Below are positions 41,150-51,195 of a DNA stretch of 64,000 bases, in pieces. The translations under genes were made by a program, and so were the position numbers. A model generated the notes under the pieces. It was not told the origin of the DNA. It ran no database searches and worked only from the letters and a program-made list of their open reading frames with translations. Origin of the DNA: Rhopalosiphum padi. Taxonomy: Eukaryota > Arthropoda > Insecta > Hemiptera > Aphididae. The stretch covers positions 2,349,178-2,413,177 of the forward strand of contig NC_083598.1 of the NCBI RefSeq assembly GCF_020882245.1, written 5' to 3'. Numbering within the stretch: position 1 is the stretch's first letter; every line of letters starts with the position of its first letter.

Positions 41150-41640
41150 ACAATATCGTATATCAATACTTAAATACTCGTAAGTTACAGTTTTTATAAC
41201 TGACCCAATTGGTGTGTTATTGTTTTTATAGTCAAACCCAATTAGTACGTTACCGTTTTTATAGACGGACCCAATTAGTTGTTTATCTTTATCATAAATG
41301 TTATCTCGGACCCAACTCGGATACGTCCATGATGAACTCTTCGTCCCAATAATACCTAAATAGAACGGACGGATCACAATTCCATGCCTAGATTTTGGCC
41401 ATTGTTTCAACCAACTATATAGGCAAAGCACATTTAAAATATTTGCCAACCAGCCCAATATAATGATAAAATTGAAAATTCGTGTTTGAAATTGAACTAA
41501 TAAAATGTATTAAGATATACATCTTTTACTTTCGTTTGAATTTGCTAAAGAAGATTTGTTTAACGCTGGTTAGTGATTATGAATACTCTAAAAGTCTAGC
41601 ATGTCATCTGTAAATTACGATTAATGATATATATATATAT
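41150..41640 (-). pseudogene. broken copy of the small gene's first exon with flank
   Basis: Reading the minus strand from 41402, ATG GCC AAA ATC is followed by TAG, then GCATGGAATT.., aligning with MAKIDAWN of copy 2. It continues with YYWDEEFI aligned to YNWDDEFI, so one codon is now a stop. The sequence after it has a small insertion, and the splice donor position reads AT rather than GT. Flanking sequence up to about 41632 (gctggttagtgattatgaat, aaaagtctagcatgtcatct) matches 46620-46766 closely, showing this is a duplicated segment. The downstream reading frame runs into a 33-bp tandem repeat. It is not a functional exon. Confidence 0.65.
41184..41281. repeat. 33-bp tandem repeat, three units
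   Basis: Units at 41184-41215 (32 bp), 41216-41248 and 41249-41281 share the plan gtta..gtttttata......cccaatt. The unit length keeps a minus-strand frame open, so the array reads as an 11-residue repeat of the type IGSVYKNGNVL / IGFDYKNNNTP. It abuts the broken exon copy and is probably a recent slippage expansion. Confidence 0.7.
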
Positions 41641-41829
41641 ATACACACAATTACCGCTTCCCAATAATATTTTTATTTTTTAGGGCATCTACAATTTATT
41701 TTATTGCATGATTACTAATGTAAAGGCATACGTTGGATATGATACATTTTTCACACACAGCTTTGAAAATATTGAAAAAATACTTGGTTAGTTTAAATTA
41801 TTTCATAATTGTATTATAATAATAATATA

Positions 41830-42335
41830 CAGTGAAACCTCCCTTAACGAAAACCTCTAAATAGTGGACATTTATTTAGGAACGAAGACATTTTCACTAC
41901 TTTTATATAAGAAAACCTCTAAATACCGGGCAATCTAAATAACGGATGTTTTTATGGCATTTTAAATTTTGATTTTAATTATTCTGTCGTAAATTTGTGA
42001 AATTAGAAAGTGCATTAACATACAAAATGACTTAGCGTTAAAATATACGAAACAATCTAAATTAACTGATTTTTTTAATATATGTTAGTTTTAATTTTTA
42101 TATTATTATTTTTTTTTATCTTTTTACCTTCGAATTTTTAAAAATACATAAAAATAATAAAAATAAATTAAATTTATTATGTTCCTATGTATATATTTTA
42201 TATAATGTATAAATAACTAAATAAATACATTTTTTTATTTTTCTAATATTATATTTCTTATATTTCTAAATACTAGACACCACCAAATAGTGGACAAAAT
42301 TTCAGGAGGGTGTCCGGTATTTAGAGGTTTCACTG
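41830..42335. mobile_element. pogo/Tigger-like MITE with TA target site
   Basis: The ends are cagtgaaacctc... and, reverse complemented on the right, cagtgaaacctctaaatacc, each flanked by TA. The 506-bp interior is noncoding and A+T-rich, with internal repeats of the aacctctaaata motif near both ends. The CAGTGAAACCTC terminus is characteristic of Tc1/mariner-pogo group elements. Confidence 0.85.
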
Positions 42336-43015
42336 TATTAATATTATTAAATATTTTTCCTCTATATGTACTTCAATGGTGTAATTGATAATGGTTCAAG
42401 GGGGGGATAAAAATGAATATTCAAAATTCCCCCACACCCCCCGTAACTACATTTTATATCTCATTAGGTTTCAATATATTTATTTTATATTACATATTTC
42501 TCTTTATTTTCCTTAAATAATCAACAGGAAAATGTATAAGTAGGTACAATCGAATAAAATTAGACCCCTGACCTACACACTGTACGTATTACATAATATT
42601 ATTATGTGAGCATGCAATTAGCAAGAGCTTACAATTTTTGGCTCAATCTGAAAATAATATTCTTAAAATTCCCAAGCTTTTTTTTCTAAATCCTGACATA
42701 ATCCAGTCCGAGTAATATAATATAAGTATTTACTCTTTAGTACTTATAAAGTAATAAGCTTAACACAAATAAGCAATATTTATTATTATTAAGAAAATTA
42801 ATTATTTATTATGTACATATACAAAAAAATGTAGATATCAAGCGAAATAGCAATTTTTTAGACAAAGATATGTCACAGGGTGAACTAGCCTAGCGGGAAA
42901 TAAATAGTTTTAGATATCTTAATACAACTCACAATGAACAGAACTACAGAACAAGAAAACTTCAAATTTAAATTATTTTGTAAATTTTATAACTGATAAG
43001 TGATAACGTATCTAA

Positions 43016-43170
43016 TTGACAGTTGTGTCACGCACATGCGCATTGGGTGATGTACATATCCATTTGGCCGGATTCAGTTTCGTAAATACGCGTCCGCACA
43101 TTATAGCACGTCATATGTTAGCTATTCCAGGGTGCCGCCCAGACAGCCACGCCGGAACATATAATGTTTT
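43016..43170. other. small G+C-raised island
   Basis: CpG-bearing patch (cacgcacatgcgcattggg, tacgcgtccgcacattatag). The 60-codon plus frame starts with TTG. It may be a promoter or untranslated exon. The nearest minus-strand gene starts at 39679. Confidence 0.25.
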
Positions 43171-44075
43171 TATAATATTCTATCTAGTTTATAAGTGAAA
43201 TATTTAAAATGTAATATTATTTTAATATTTTAAAAACTTTATAAAAAAAATATTATTTTTCAAAACATTAATTTAATGTTAAAATTATATTATATTATAT
43301 TTTTAATATTACAATTAAAATGTAACAGGTATATTAATGTAATATTTAAAAAAAACTTCTTTTAACATTTGGTTCAACATATTTCAACACCATTATATGT
43401 ATAAATTCAAATAATATTTTCCATCATAACATTTCCAAAATATTTTGGATACATTTTTTTTTAAATATTATTATTTTTCATTCATTACAGATTTAAATCT
43501 TAAACTTAATTTTAATGAGCCGCTATAGTATGCGACATACGTATATCACTAAAGACTATGGTTAGCAAGTAGCAACTTTATTATCATCGACGATCGTAGT
43601 TTAATAAGAAAGTCAATAATAAAGATGTGTCTTTCAGTCAAGGGTGTCATATATTATTATATCGTTTGTATATTGTATATCCGCCATTGGCGGATAACCC
43701 CTTGAAAAAAATCCTAGTTGCGCCACTGTTTATAGTATAATATTATATTATAATAATATGTCAGCTGCGTCTATTTATTTCTTATAATTTATTGTTCGAA
43801 AATACAGTGGGGTTTCGTTTGGGGAAAAATTGGGGAAAGAAGTTCATTCGGATTACCTATATGACATAAAAAAAATCAATTTTCTTGCATTTTAAATTTT
43901 TATCCATGTTATATTCTTATATTAATTTGTATCAAAATTATAATTATGTACCTATATTTATATACAGCCAGCTAATATATATATATATATATTGTTACAT
44001 ATTATGCAATATACTGAACCCGCAAACGTTTAAGCAACATATTTAGTTCTTTGCAGTTTTCAACCCATTAGATCA

Positions 44076-44420
44076 GGGGTCGGCAACCTTTTTAGTTTTT
44101 ACCTACACGAGCCATAATTTTTTTCAATTTTTCATTGAGGATCGCATAAAAAATAAAATATTAAACATATAATTTATGTTATATATATATAAATATATTA
44201 CGATATATACATTATATTATACTATTAGATTACGTTCTTGCTCATAGCTTAAGTCATGAGATGTGCACATTGTTATATTAAAGTCGTAATTAAATTAAAT
44301 TTATATAAATTTAAGATATAAAATTGAAATTTTAAACACCATGAAATATATTTGGTGGGCCGCAGCAAAAAGTTCCGAGGACCGCATTATATGACCGCAA
44401 TGTATATAGGTCCGTAGGTA
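44076..44420. mobile_element. hAT-type fragment with caggggtcggcaacc end
   Basis: The sequence caggggtcggcaacctttt is a standard hAT 5' terminus. Related words (gggccgcagcaaaaagttcc, gaggaccgcat) appear 270-310 bases on in the expected complementary sense. No target duplication and no intact right end were found. Confidence 0.5.
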
Positions 44421-45121
44421 TTCAGCGCTATTGTAGCTTTTGAAGTAAATATTTTTGTAGTGGGCAAAAATTCGTCAATCGACGTTCATATCTAAAATCT
44501 TAACGACAGTACACGTGCGATGTACGAACGTAATTGACAAATATTATTACATTATCATATACATACATACGTACATGGTACATATTATAATATATGTGTA
44601 TTAATATAGCGATACGACAATATTATAATGGTCAAGTCTGTTTGGATTAACGAGACACTACTGTAGTATAAAAATAAACGAAGATATTATAAATTAATTG
44701 CAATGGTCAGACGAGTGATTGTTGGAAAAGCTAAAAGGTTTGGTTGTTTTCATTGGAATTGTGAAGGCCCATAATTATTAATAAATTATATAAATACTAT
44801 ATATATATATATATATAATATAACAATAAAAGTAATCTTATATTTAAATTGTAAATAATTTTTTTATAAATTTGTTATAAATTCATGAAAATGTTCTGAA
44901 GATTTTCAAGTACTAATATTAGAATATATTAGAGATATAACATTTTGAGAATGTTAAACATTTAATTTTAGTGTAATGTTTAAAAAGCGGACAAAAAAGC
45001 AAACTAAATATTATAACAACATTTCAGTAATCATAGAACATAACACGTTATATTTTTATACTTATATACCTATATTTACACTTTATTTTATTGTCTGGGC
45101 GGATAATCCCGCGATAACGGT

Positions 45122-46566
45122 TCATTCCGCCAATTGTAATTTTTTCATCCGATTGTCTAATTTTTCAATGGCTGTTATTTTTAACTTGCTTAACGGTATT
45201 TTTATAACCATCTCGGACTCTTCAATCTGTTGGAAAATATAATTATATCATTACAATTCTTGATATTAAAATGTTAAAAAACAATTAAAAAAAAGGAAGT
45301 GTGCAAGTGGGTAAGGTTCTGCTGTATAATAGAGATGGAGAGTAGGTCACTAAATAGATGTGTTAAATTTGAATGCAATAACTGGTATCATTGTATACGA
45401 AGAACGATTCTGAATGGGAATTATTTGTCAGTTTAGAATAATTAGTAGGATATTATATTATAATATTACTAATATTTAAATTGTAATATATCGTTATTTT
45501 AGGCGATTTCGTAAAAAAATTAAATTTCATAAGCTCATAATTTTTTTTCTATATTGACGCTTGAAGTTCTTTTTACAGTTATTTGAAGAAAATGTTATGG
45601 AGAACCTTGTATTGGGTGTTAAACCTTCGATATAAATCACAAAAATGCTATGAATTTTTTAACTTTAAAATTCATTACAAATTTTCGCGATTTTGACATA
45701 TTTCGTAAACATTTAAACTTTAAAATTTAAATGCTTATAAAAAAAAAATTGTGAAACGATTTTTGATTTTTTGTTTTTCTACAAAAGTACAACTTATAAG
45801 AAACTTTGTTTACATTTTAAACATTTTTTGGAGTTTATTTTTAAAATTTAAAAATTTAAATTTCTAAAAATAGTTTTAAAAAAGTAACATATTGACTAAT
45901 ATTGATAAATGAAAATTTAATCGTCAATAGATAACGCTAATGTAAACATTTTGTGAATATTTCAAGTATTTAAAATTATTCGTTTTTGAGTGAAAGCAAA
46001 ATGAAAAAAATCAATTTTGTCAAAAACTGGTTATGCTTAAAAATTTCCGTTTTCCAGTTAGTTTTTAAGGTTTGTCCTGGCACATTTAAAAACTACTGAA
46101 CATTTTTCACTTTTGACCCTCCTCCCCTTCAAAGTACCAACTATATTCAATTTGATTTTTAAAGACGGGCTGAAGTAAAAAAAATCAAAGAATTATAACT
46201 ACTCCAAAACGTGATGACAAACATAAAAAAAACACACACCATTGTAAGATCAATACATTCATCACTCCGTTCAGAATCTTATATTATTTTAAATGAAAAA
46301 ATCAGAGAATGTATAATATTTGGGTAGGTACATACTTTTTGTGTCTTCTGTGCGAAGTCGTCGTTTTGAATTGCATCATACCCGATACTGTGTTCGGAAT
46401 CGTCATCCGAATACTCTATATCATAGAACAAATAGTAATTAATATTAGGTTACGTTAGATTTTGTTAGGTAATGTCACCTTCTTCTGTGGGAACAATGAA
46501 CTCATCGTCCCAATTATAGCTAAAAGAAAGGGACGGATCAGAATTCCAAGCATCGATTTTGGCCAT
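45122..46566 (-). CDS. small three-exon gene, 90 residues, acidic then basic (copy 2)
   Basis: The exons on the minus strand are 46479-46566 (88 nt, starts ATG GCC AAA), 46336-46415 (80 nt) and 45122-45226 (105 nt, stop TGA). The donors are GTGACA (weak fifth base) and GTATGT; the acceptors are gatatag and ttccaacag. Frame is continuous at both junctions (phase 1, then phase 0). The protein starts MAKIDAWNSDPSLSF, has an acidic middle with YNWDDEF and EYSDDDSEH, then ends with a basic amphipathic segment, IPLSKLKITAIEKLDNRMKK LQLAE. The long second intron holds a dispersed repeat at 45290-46275. Exon 1 has the same length and phase as the first exon of the neighbouring copy at 48019-48106, and a degenerate copy of exon 1 lies at 41315-41402. 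The function is unknown: a small nuclear or adaptor-like protein, or a domesticated or transposon-derived peptide, are guesses. The main doubt is the short size. Confidence 0.55.
45290..46275. repeat. dispersed repeat family R1, best-preserved copy
   Basis: A block of about 1 kb in the second intron of the small gene. It begins near gtgcaagtgggtaaggttct and carries a cgattctgaatggg motif near the left end, with the inverse ccgttcagaatctt at the right end, so the ends are partly palindromic. The interior has repeated attttaaa-type tracts and caaaaactggtt. Copies are seen near 28.4, 52.8, 54.9 and 61.3 kb. No coding capacity was found. Confidence 0.55.
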
Positions 46567-47029
46567 TGCTTCTACAAACTATACAGGAAAAACACATTTA
46601 AAATATTTACAAACTAGCTCAATACAATGATAAAATTGATGATTTGTGTTTGAAACTAAACTAATAAAATAAGATAAGATAATATTATGTTTAATTTGTT
46701 TAACGCTGGTTAGTGATTATGAATACTCTAAAAGTCTAGCGTGTCATCTGTAAATTACGATTAATAGGGCTATCATATTATACCAGCCGGAGTAATTTAT
46801 AAATTAGACAGAATATTCTGGAATGCGAATAAAAACAATTTAAAATAAATGATACTGTATATAAGTAAAATTAATTTTTTTTCTAATTTTAAACTTTAAT
46901 TATTGTGAAAATCTTATTGTTTTTTGCAATAACGTAATGTGAATACAAACCTATATTTTTTATGCATTTCTAATGTAAAAATGACAATGTAGTATATCTA
47001 TTTTAATATTTATAAATGTGTCATCGTAT

Positions 47030-47440
47030 AGCATATTATGTCTTAACCGCAGTCGTGGATATAGAAATTAAATAAGGGGGGCTAAATAAAAAAAAATTAC
47101 TTCAAGCACATAAAAACATAAGCATTAAGTTTAAGATTTGAAATATTGTAAGTAGGTAACTAAGGCCTAAGAGAGGGGCTTCAGTCCCCATAACCCTGTT
47201 CCCCCCTTTAATCCAAGAATGGTTTTAGGACGATTTTGTGACGGTACAACCGTTACCATATAAAATGGTAAAACGGTCTTTTTTAGGACCACAAAAGCAC
47301 CCCAATCAATCACAATACAAAAACTGTACCGGCATTAAACATAGATACACAACGTGGCACACACGAGTAAATTGGATGATGAATTTACATTTGTTTTCAA
47401 GAATTAATAAAAAAGTTAGTTAATATGATTGGAAAAAAAA
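47030..47440. mobile_element. probable DNA-transposon insertion between the two copies of the small gene
   Basis: This block has G-rich (ataaggggggctaaat) and C-rich (ttcagtccccataaccc, gttcccccctt) stretches typical of decayed transposon ends. It interrupts sequence that is collinear with 35.18-36.06 kb and accounts for most of the extra length there. No ORF of note; no clear terminal repeats. Confidence 0.35.
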
Positions 47441-47814
47441 TATACAATAATTGATCATAAAGAAAAATAATTAATACTCGTGAAAACGTGATCGTTATTG
47501 ACTCATAAATTATCAATTACTGTTCACTTAAAAGAAAAAAATAATTAGATATTTTAAAATATATTATTAAAAATATATATTTTTGATGACTGTGGATTTT
47601 TTTCAAATAAAATCAATTGTACACGTATATCTAGGTATTTTTAATTTTTTACTCAAAATATTTTAATTGTACACTAAGTCCTGATTAACTTTAATAATAT
47701 CTTATTTTCTACTTATTTAATAACTATATTTGAGTGTTGAAAAACAGTTAAAAAATATAAAATTAAATTATAAATCAGAGAGTGTACCTATATAATATTT
47801 AGGTAGGTACATAC

Positions 47815-48106
47815 TTTTTGCGTCTTCCATGCGAAGTTTGAAACAGTGACTTCTGGTGTACACACAATATTATCATCGGAATAGTCTGTAGAGTAGAAAA
47901 AATAGTAATTAATATTAGGTTAAGTTATTTCGTGTTTCTTTATTATTATGCGTTTGATTCTCGTGTTTTCTTGCAGAAGAACCATTAGATAGGAATTAAA
48001 CGAAACTAATACATTTACCTAAGGATTTTAATTTTTTTTTGTTGTGCACAAGCTCAACAAAGTCATCGTCATAATCATCATAGTCTGCCTTGCGTTTGTT
48101 TGCCAT
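47815..48106 (-). CDS. alternative or duplicated 5' exons of the same small gene (copy 1)
   Basis: Two exons on the minus strand: 48019-48106 (88 nt, ATG GCA AAC.., MANKRKADYDDYDDDFVELV) and 47815-47885 (71 nt, DYSDDNIVCTPEVTVSNFAW then KTQK). The donors are GTAAATG and GTATGT; the acceptor is ctactctacag. The phases, 1 then 0, are identical to copy 2, and both second exons end in the residues KTQK at GTATGT and share flanking intron sequence, for example atagtaattaatattaggtta on the plus strand. I find no terminal exon between here and copy 2, so this pair is in phase to splice onto the exon at 45122-45226, giving an 87-residue protein. It could thus be an upstream alternative promoter/first-exon set or a tandem duplicate that lost its own end. 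The function is unknown. Confidence 0.5.
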
Positions 48107-48320
48107 TTTAATATTTTAAATTAAATGCGAGAACAAAATAAATGTAAGAAACTGTTTTGAGAATGTTTGTATATTTTGTACGTTGAAACAAACTGATCGC
48201 CAATTTCTGTGGCTACGCTATTTTTAATTTTTAAACATCAACAAAATAAACGGTAAGGATTTTTTTTTTATTATTTTATTTATATAGATAGATTATAGAT
48301 TATAAATATTATGTTATTAT

Positions 48321-48884
48321 TAGGGCCTGGATTTAAATGCACTTAAAACCATACAAATATGCTCTAAAAAATAGACAAAAATGCATTAAAAATGAAAAAA
48401 TGATCTTAAAATACTATATATTTTTTTATTCAATTTGTAATTTCTAAATAAGCTATAATCATTATTTATTATTTTATTAAAAAAAAAAAACTAAAAATTT
48501 GAAATGATGACTTGATTTACGTTTTGGCCGTTTTAGGGAAATATTATTCATTCTAAACATATCAAAATATAGATTAAAATGTATGTAAAATTAAAATTCT
48601 ATAAGAGACTATTGTACTTACTAAATTTTGAGCATTGCATTAAATAATAATATATTGTTTAATATTATAATGTAATATGTTCAAACTCCTGCAAAGATCT
48701 TCTATTTATCGTATATTGATCAAATATGCATTAAAAACCAATAAAATGACCCAATAATGCTAAAAATGCAAAATACAATTTGTAGCTTTAAAACCCTCGT
48801 TACATGAAAAGAATTATGTACTTAAAAGGCATTGTGTAAGATCAACCAAAAAAATATGCACTTTGCATTGAAATCTGGGTCCTA
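48321..48884. mobile_element. hAT-type MITE with 8-bp target duplication
   Basis: A perfect GTTATTAT flanks both sides (48313-48320 and 48885-48892). The left end reads tagggcctggatttaaatgc and the right end, reverse complemented, taggacccagatttcaatgc. The 564-bp interior is A+T-rich with repeated aaaatgcattaaaaa tracts and no ORF. The eight-base duplication and TAGGG ends are hAT-like. Confidence 0.85.
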
Positions 48885-49164
48885 GTTATTATATTAATAA
48901 TAAATTATAAACTATATTAGGAAATTTTTCTATAATTTGGAGAATTAAGTGGAGAAACCACCCGGTAGGTTACTCATAATATTCCTATTGTTAACATCAA
49001 AATAAACAAAAATACCTACTAAAATATTATATTATTAGATAATAAACAGAATAAACTAAAGAAGATTTAGGTTAGCGTTCTATTATTTTTCTATCTCCTG
49101 TAACATAACGAATTTATGGTCTGTGTAGAATCAATATCGAGTTAAATTACATTGAATTTATTGA

Positions 49165-49849
49165 CATAATATCTAAGTTTAAGTTAAGAATATCGTCTGT
49201 GTATATGTATGTCTTATTTTGTAAGATATTTAAATCTTTATGTAATTTATAAATATTATATCTAGATATCGGCCATGCAAAATATTAATAAATTACAATT
49301 TAACTATGTTCATATTACATACTATCTTGCTTTAAAATTTAAATACGGTAAAAATACAACGTACTAACACAGATAATATTTTAACAGTAAGTTTGATAGT
49401 AGGTAAATGCATTATATAAGTCCATATAAATAAGTTTACATTTATTTTACTTCAATCATTTCTAAAATTTTCTCTAAAATTATTAATTATAAATTAACTC
49501 TTATTATTAAAAATATATTTATTTCGCAACAACTTTATTGTTATACAAGTAATAAATCAACATAAACCAATTTTATTAATTTTAAACATTGTATTTTACA
49601 TTTAAAATCACTTACACCTGGTAGTATGACATTTAAACTGGTACTATTTTTACTAACTTTGAAAAAGCGTTCAATATAGTATTGATAATACTTTATTAAT
49701 TTTAAAATTAAAAAAATATTGGCTTCCCTAATCCCTTATAATATTGGTTCACATCCTTTATTTATCTACGTATGAGATTCAATAAATTATTATGTATCCG
49801 AAGAGATTGAAGTCACTTCAGGCGTTCCACACAAGGTGATCACCTGTCT
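49165..49849 (+). repeat. left arm of long inverted repeat
   Basis: About 685 bp that reappear in inverse orientation at 51196-51855. The inner 170 bp (..tccgaagagattgaagtcac..ggtgatcacctgtct) are nearly identical; the outer part is more diverged, with small gaps. The outer limit, near tatctaagtt, is approximate. Confidence 0.85.
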
Positions 49850-50110
49850 ACTTTTCTGTTTTATTTATTTAATAATAATATCATTTTTTCTTTTAATAAT
49901 TCTAATATCTTACTTTTTGTTGATGATGCGAACATTTTTCAGTCCGATACTGAGGATCTCCAAAGTGATTTAATACCCTTTAACCACTGGTGCTTACAAA
50001 ACAGCTTTTCCTTAAATATTAATAAATTTCTAATTATTACATTTTTGAATAAACCCATAGACTTGGTTTTTGATTATAATTTAAATATTATTACTATCAC
50101 TCGTGCCTTT
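49640..50110 (+). mobile_element. decayed LINE reverse-transcriptase fragment
   Basis: In shifting plus frames one reads a typical non-LTR reverse transcriptase: a FEKAFNSIDNTLL-like block, then EIEVTSGVP followed by a disrupted QGDHL..PLLF, then LLFVDDANIFQSDTEDLQSD with the catalytic box as FVDD at 49916-49927, then FNHWCLQNSFSLNINK. Family knowledge puts this with Jockey/CR1/R1-type elements. Several frameshifts and stops make it inactive. Its first part forms the left arm of the inverted repeat. Confidence 0.75.
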
Positions 50111-50380
50111 ATATGTATAATATGTCTTATGACTAGAGTCATTCTATAAATGTGTGCTACGCCGAGAGCCCGAGAGCGTTACCGCTTCGTCATAAGCATC
50201 CTGCAGGTTGTTTTTAACCAGTTAGGTACAAAATAAAAAAAAAGCAAAAGTATATCTCTACAATACTACTATTCACAATTTTCACAAGCTGTACAAAAAC
50301 GTCAAAAACTAATTTTACAATAAAATAATAAAAAAAAAAATATATAGAAAAAATAAACGATTAAAACTTAACAAAAAAAC

Positions 50381-50386
50381 GTTTAT
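50381..50386 (-). terminator. candidate polyadenylation signal for the 175-residue ORF
   Basis: The minus strand reads AATAAA about 100 bases after the stop codon, followed by T-rich sequence (minus strand, 50280-50370). It is placed plausibly for a short 3' UTR, but the region is A+T-rich and such hexamers are frequent. Confidence 0.3.
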
Positions 50387-50486
50387 TCGTGATCAAACAC
50401 AATTTTAAGTACACTGAATATAAAATGTATAAACTAATATATATTATTGATATGGGTACAAAATATATATAACATTCTACATTATA

Positions 50487-51014
50487 CTAGGCGCAGCAGC
50501 AAACCAAACGACGAAAAAACCTTTTCGTACGTTTCCACAAAGATCTGCGTTTCTTAACGATATTTTGTGCCACTTCGTACGAATAATCGTCGGCCGAAAT
50601 TTCTATTTCGGTTTGGGCAGACGTCTCGCCTATCTTAATATTTCGCAAGGAAACGCATCGCCTCACCGGTGGACCAATGACTTTGACGGCGCTCACCGTC
50701 GGATCGTCGCCTGAATGTTGCGGTGTCGACGACGAGGGAACCGGCAATTCGGCTTTTGCCGCAGGCGCTATCACGGCGGCGTTCACGATGGCGATCATTC
50801 GCCGCATCTGCGGCCCCGCGTAATTGGGCAGCAGAATCGGCGATGGACGATACTCGTCGAGTGGAGCGTCTACAGCATTCTGCCGCAGTACATCGCCATC
50901 GCCGCCGGACGTCATTATATTTTGATGTTTGGCATCGATCTGAAGAACGGTTTCGCCGCCTTTAAACACGAAAATTCCGAAATCTTCGCGGTGGCGGTCG
51001 GTGCGTTTTTCCAT
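50487..51014 (-). CDS. intronless ORF, 175 residues, basic Cys-rich C-terminus; unknown
   Basis: The longest uninterrupted ORF in the window. Its base composition is far more balanced than the surroundings, with GC-rich third positions. I chose the ATG at 51014; the frame is open 15 codons further up to a TTG but is closed by TAA before that. The protein starts MEKRTDRHREDFGIFVF, has a Pro/Ser/Ala-rich middle, and ends RRSLWKRTKRFFRRLVCCCA. A cluster of Arg/Lys followed by three Cys near the C-terminus resembles tails that are palmitoylated and held to membranes by basic residues; that is inference. There is no signal peptide. It sits in the spacer of a long inverted repeat of LINE-derived sequence. 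A second ATG-started frame (51091 to 50915) overlaps the 5' end and also looks protein-like, so a frameshift or a missing 5' exon is possible. I do not recognise the family. A retrogene or a lineage-specific gene are the likeliest explanations. Confidence 0.65.
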   Translation of the reverse strand: MEKRTDRHREDFGIFVFKGGETVLQIDAKHQNIMTSGGDGDVLRQNAVDAPLDEYRPSPILLPNYAGPQMRRMIAIVNAAVIAPAAKAELPVPSSSTPQHSGDDPTVSAVKVIGPPVRRCVSLRNIKIGETSAQTEIEISADDYSYEVAQNIVKKRRSLWKRTKRFFRRLVCCCA

Positions 51015-51195
51015 TTTTTCACGACGGGAATAACCATCGAATCTGGTTTGATTTCGCAATGGTTCTTAATGCCATTGTTTTCTTGCATCATGATTTGTTG
51101 CAAATACTTGATAATAAACGAAAAAAGAGAAGCAAGGTGACTACTGTATTAACAATTAATCGATATGTGCTTTCAGAAATAACACTGAAAATCAC

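Larger units (their letters stand above)
42336..45121. other. A+T-rich spacer with transposon ends
   Basis: Apart from the island at 43016-43170 and the hAT fragment at 44076-44420, short G- or C-run words at 42400-42450 and a cctagttgcgccactg word at about 43712 are typical decayed transposon termini. A (TA)n run lies near 43976 and another near 44800. Confidence 0.4.

Noticed and set aside
41147..41458. 103-codon minus ORF read as a real gene
   Set aside because: It begins at TTG, is out of frame with the homologous exon for most of its length, and ends in a tandem repeat. It is a by-product of the pseudo-exon.
44976..45242. 88-codon plus ORF
   Set aside because: Antisense to the terminal exon of the small gene, which has splice signal and frame support.
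50715..51140. 141- and 80-codon plus ORFs
   Set aside because: Antisense to the 175-residue ORF; they lack any family resemblance and follow from its G+C-rich codons.
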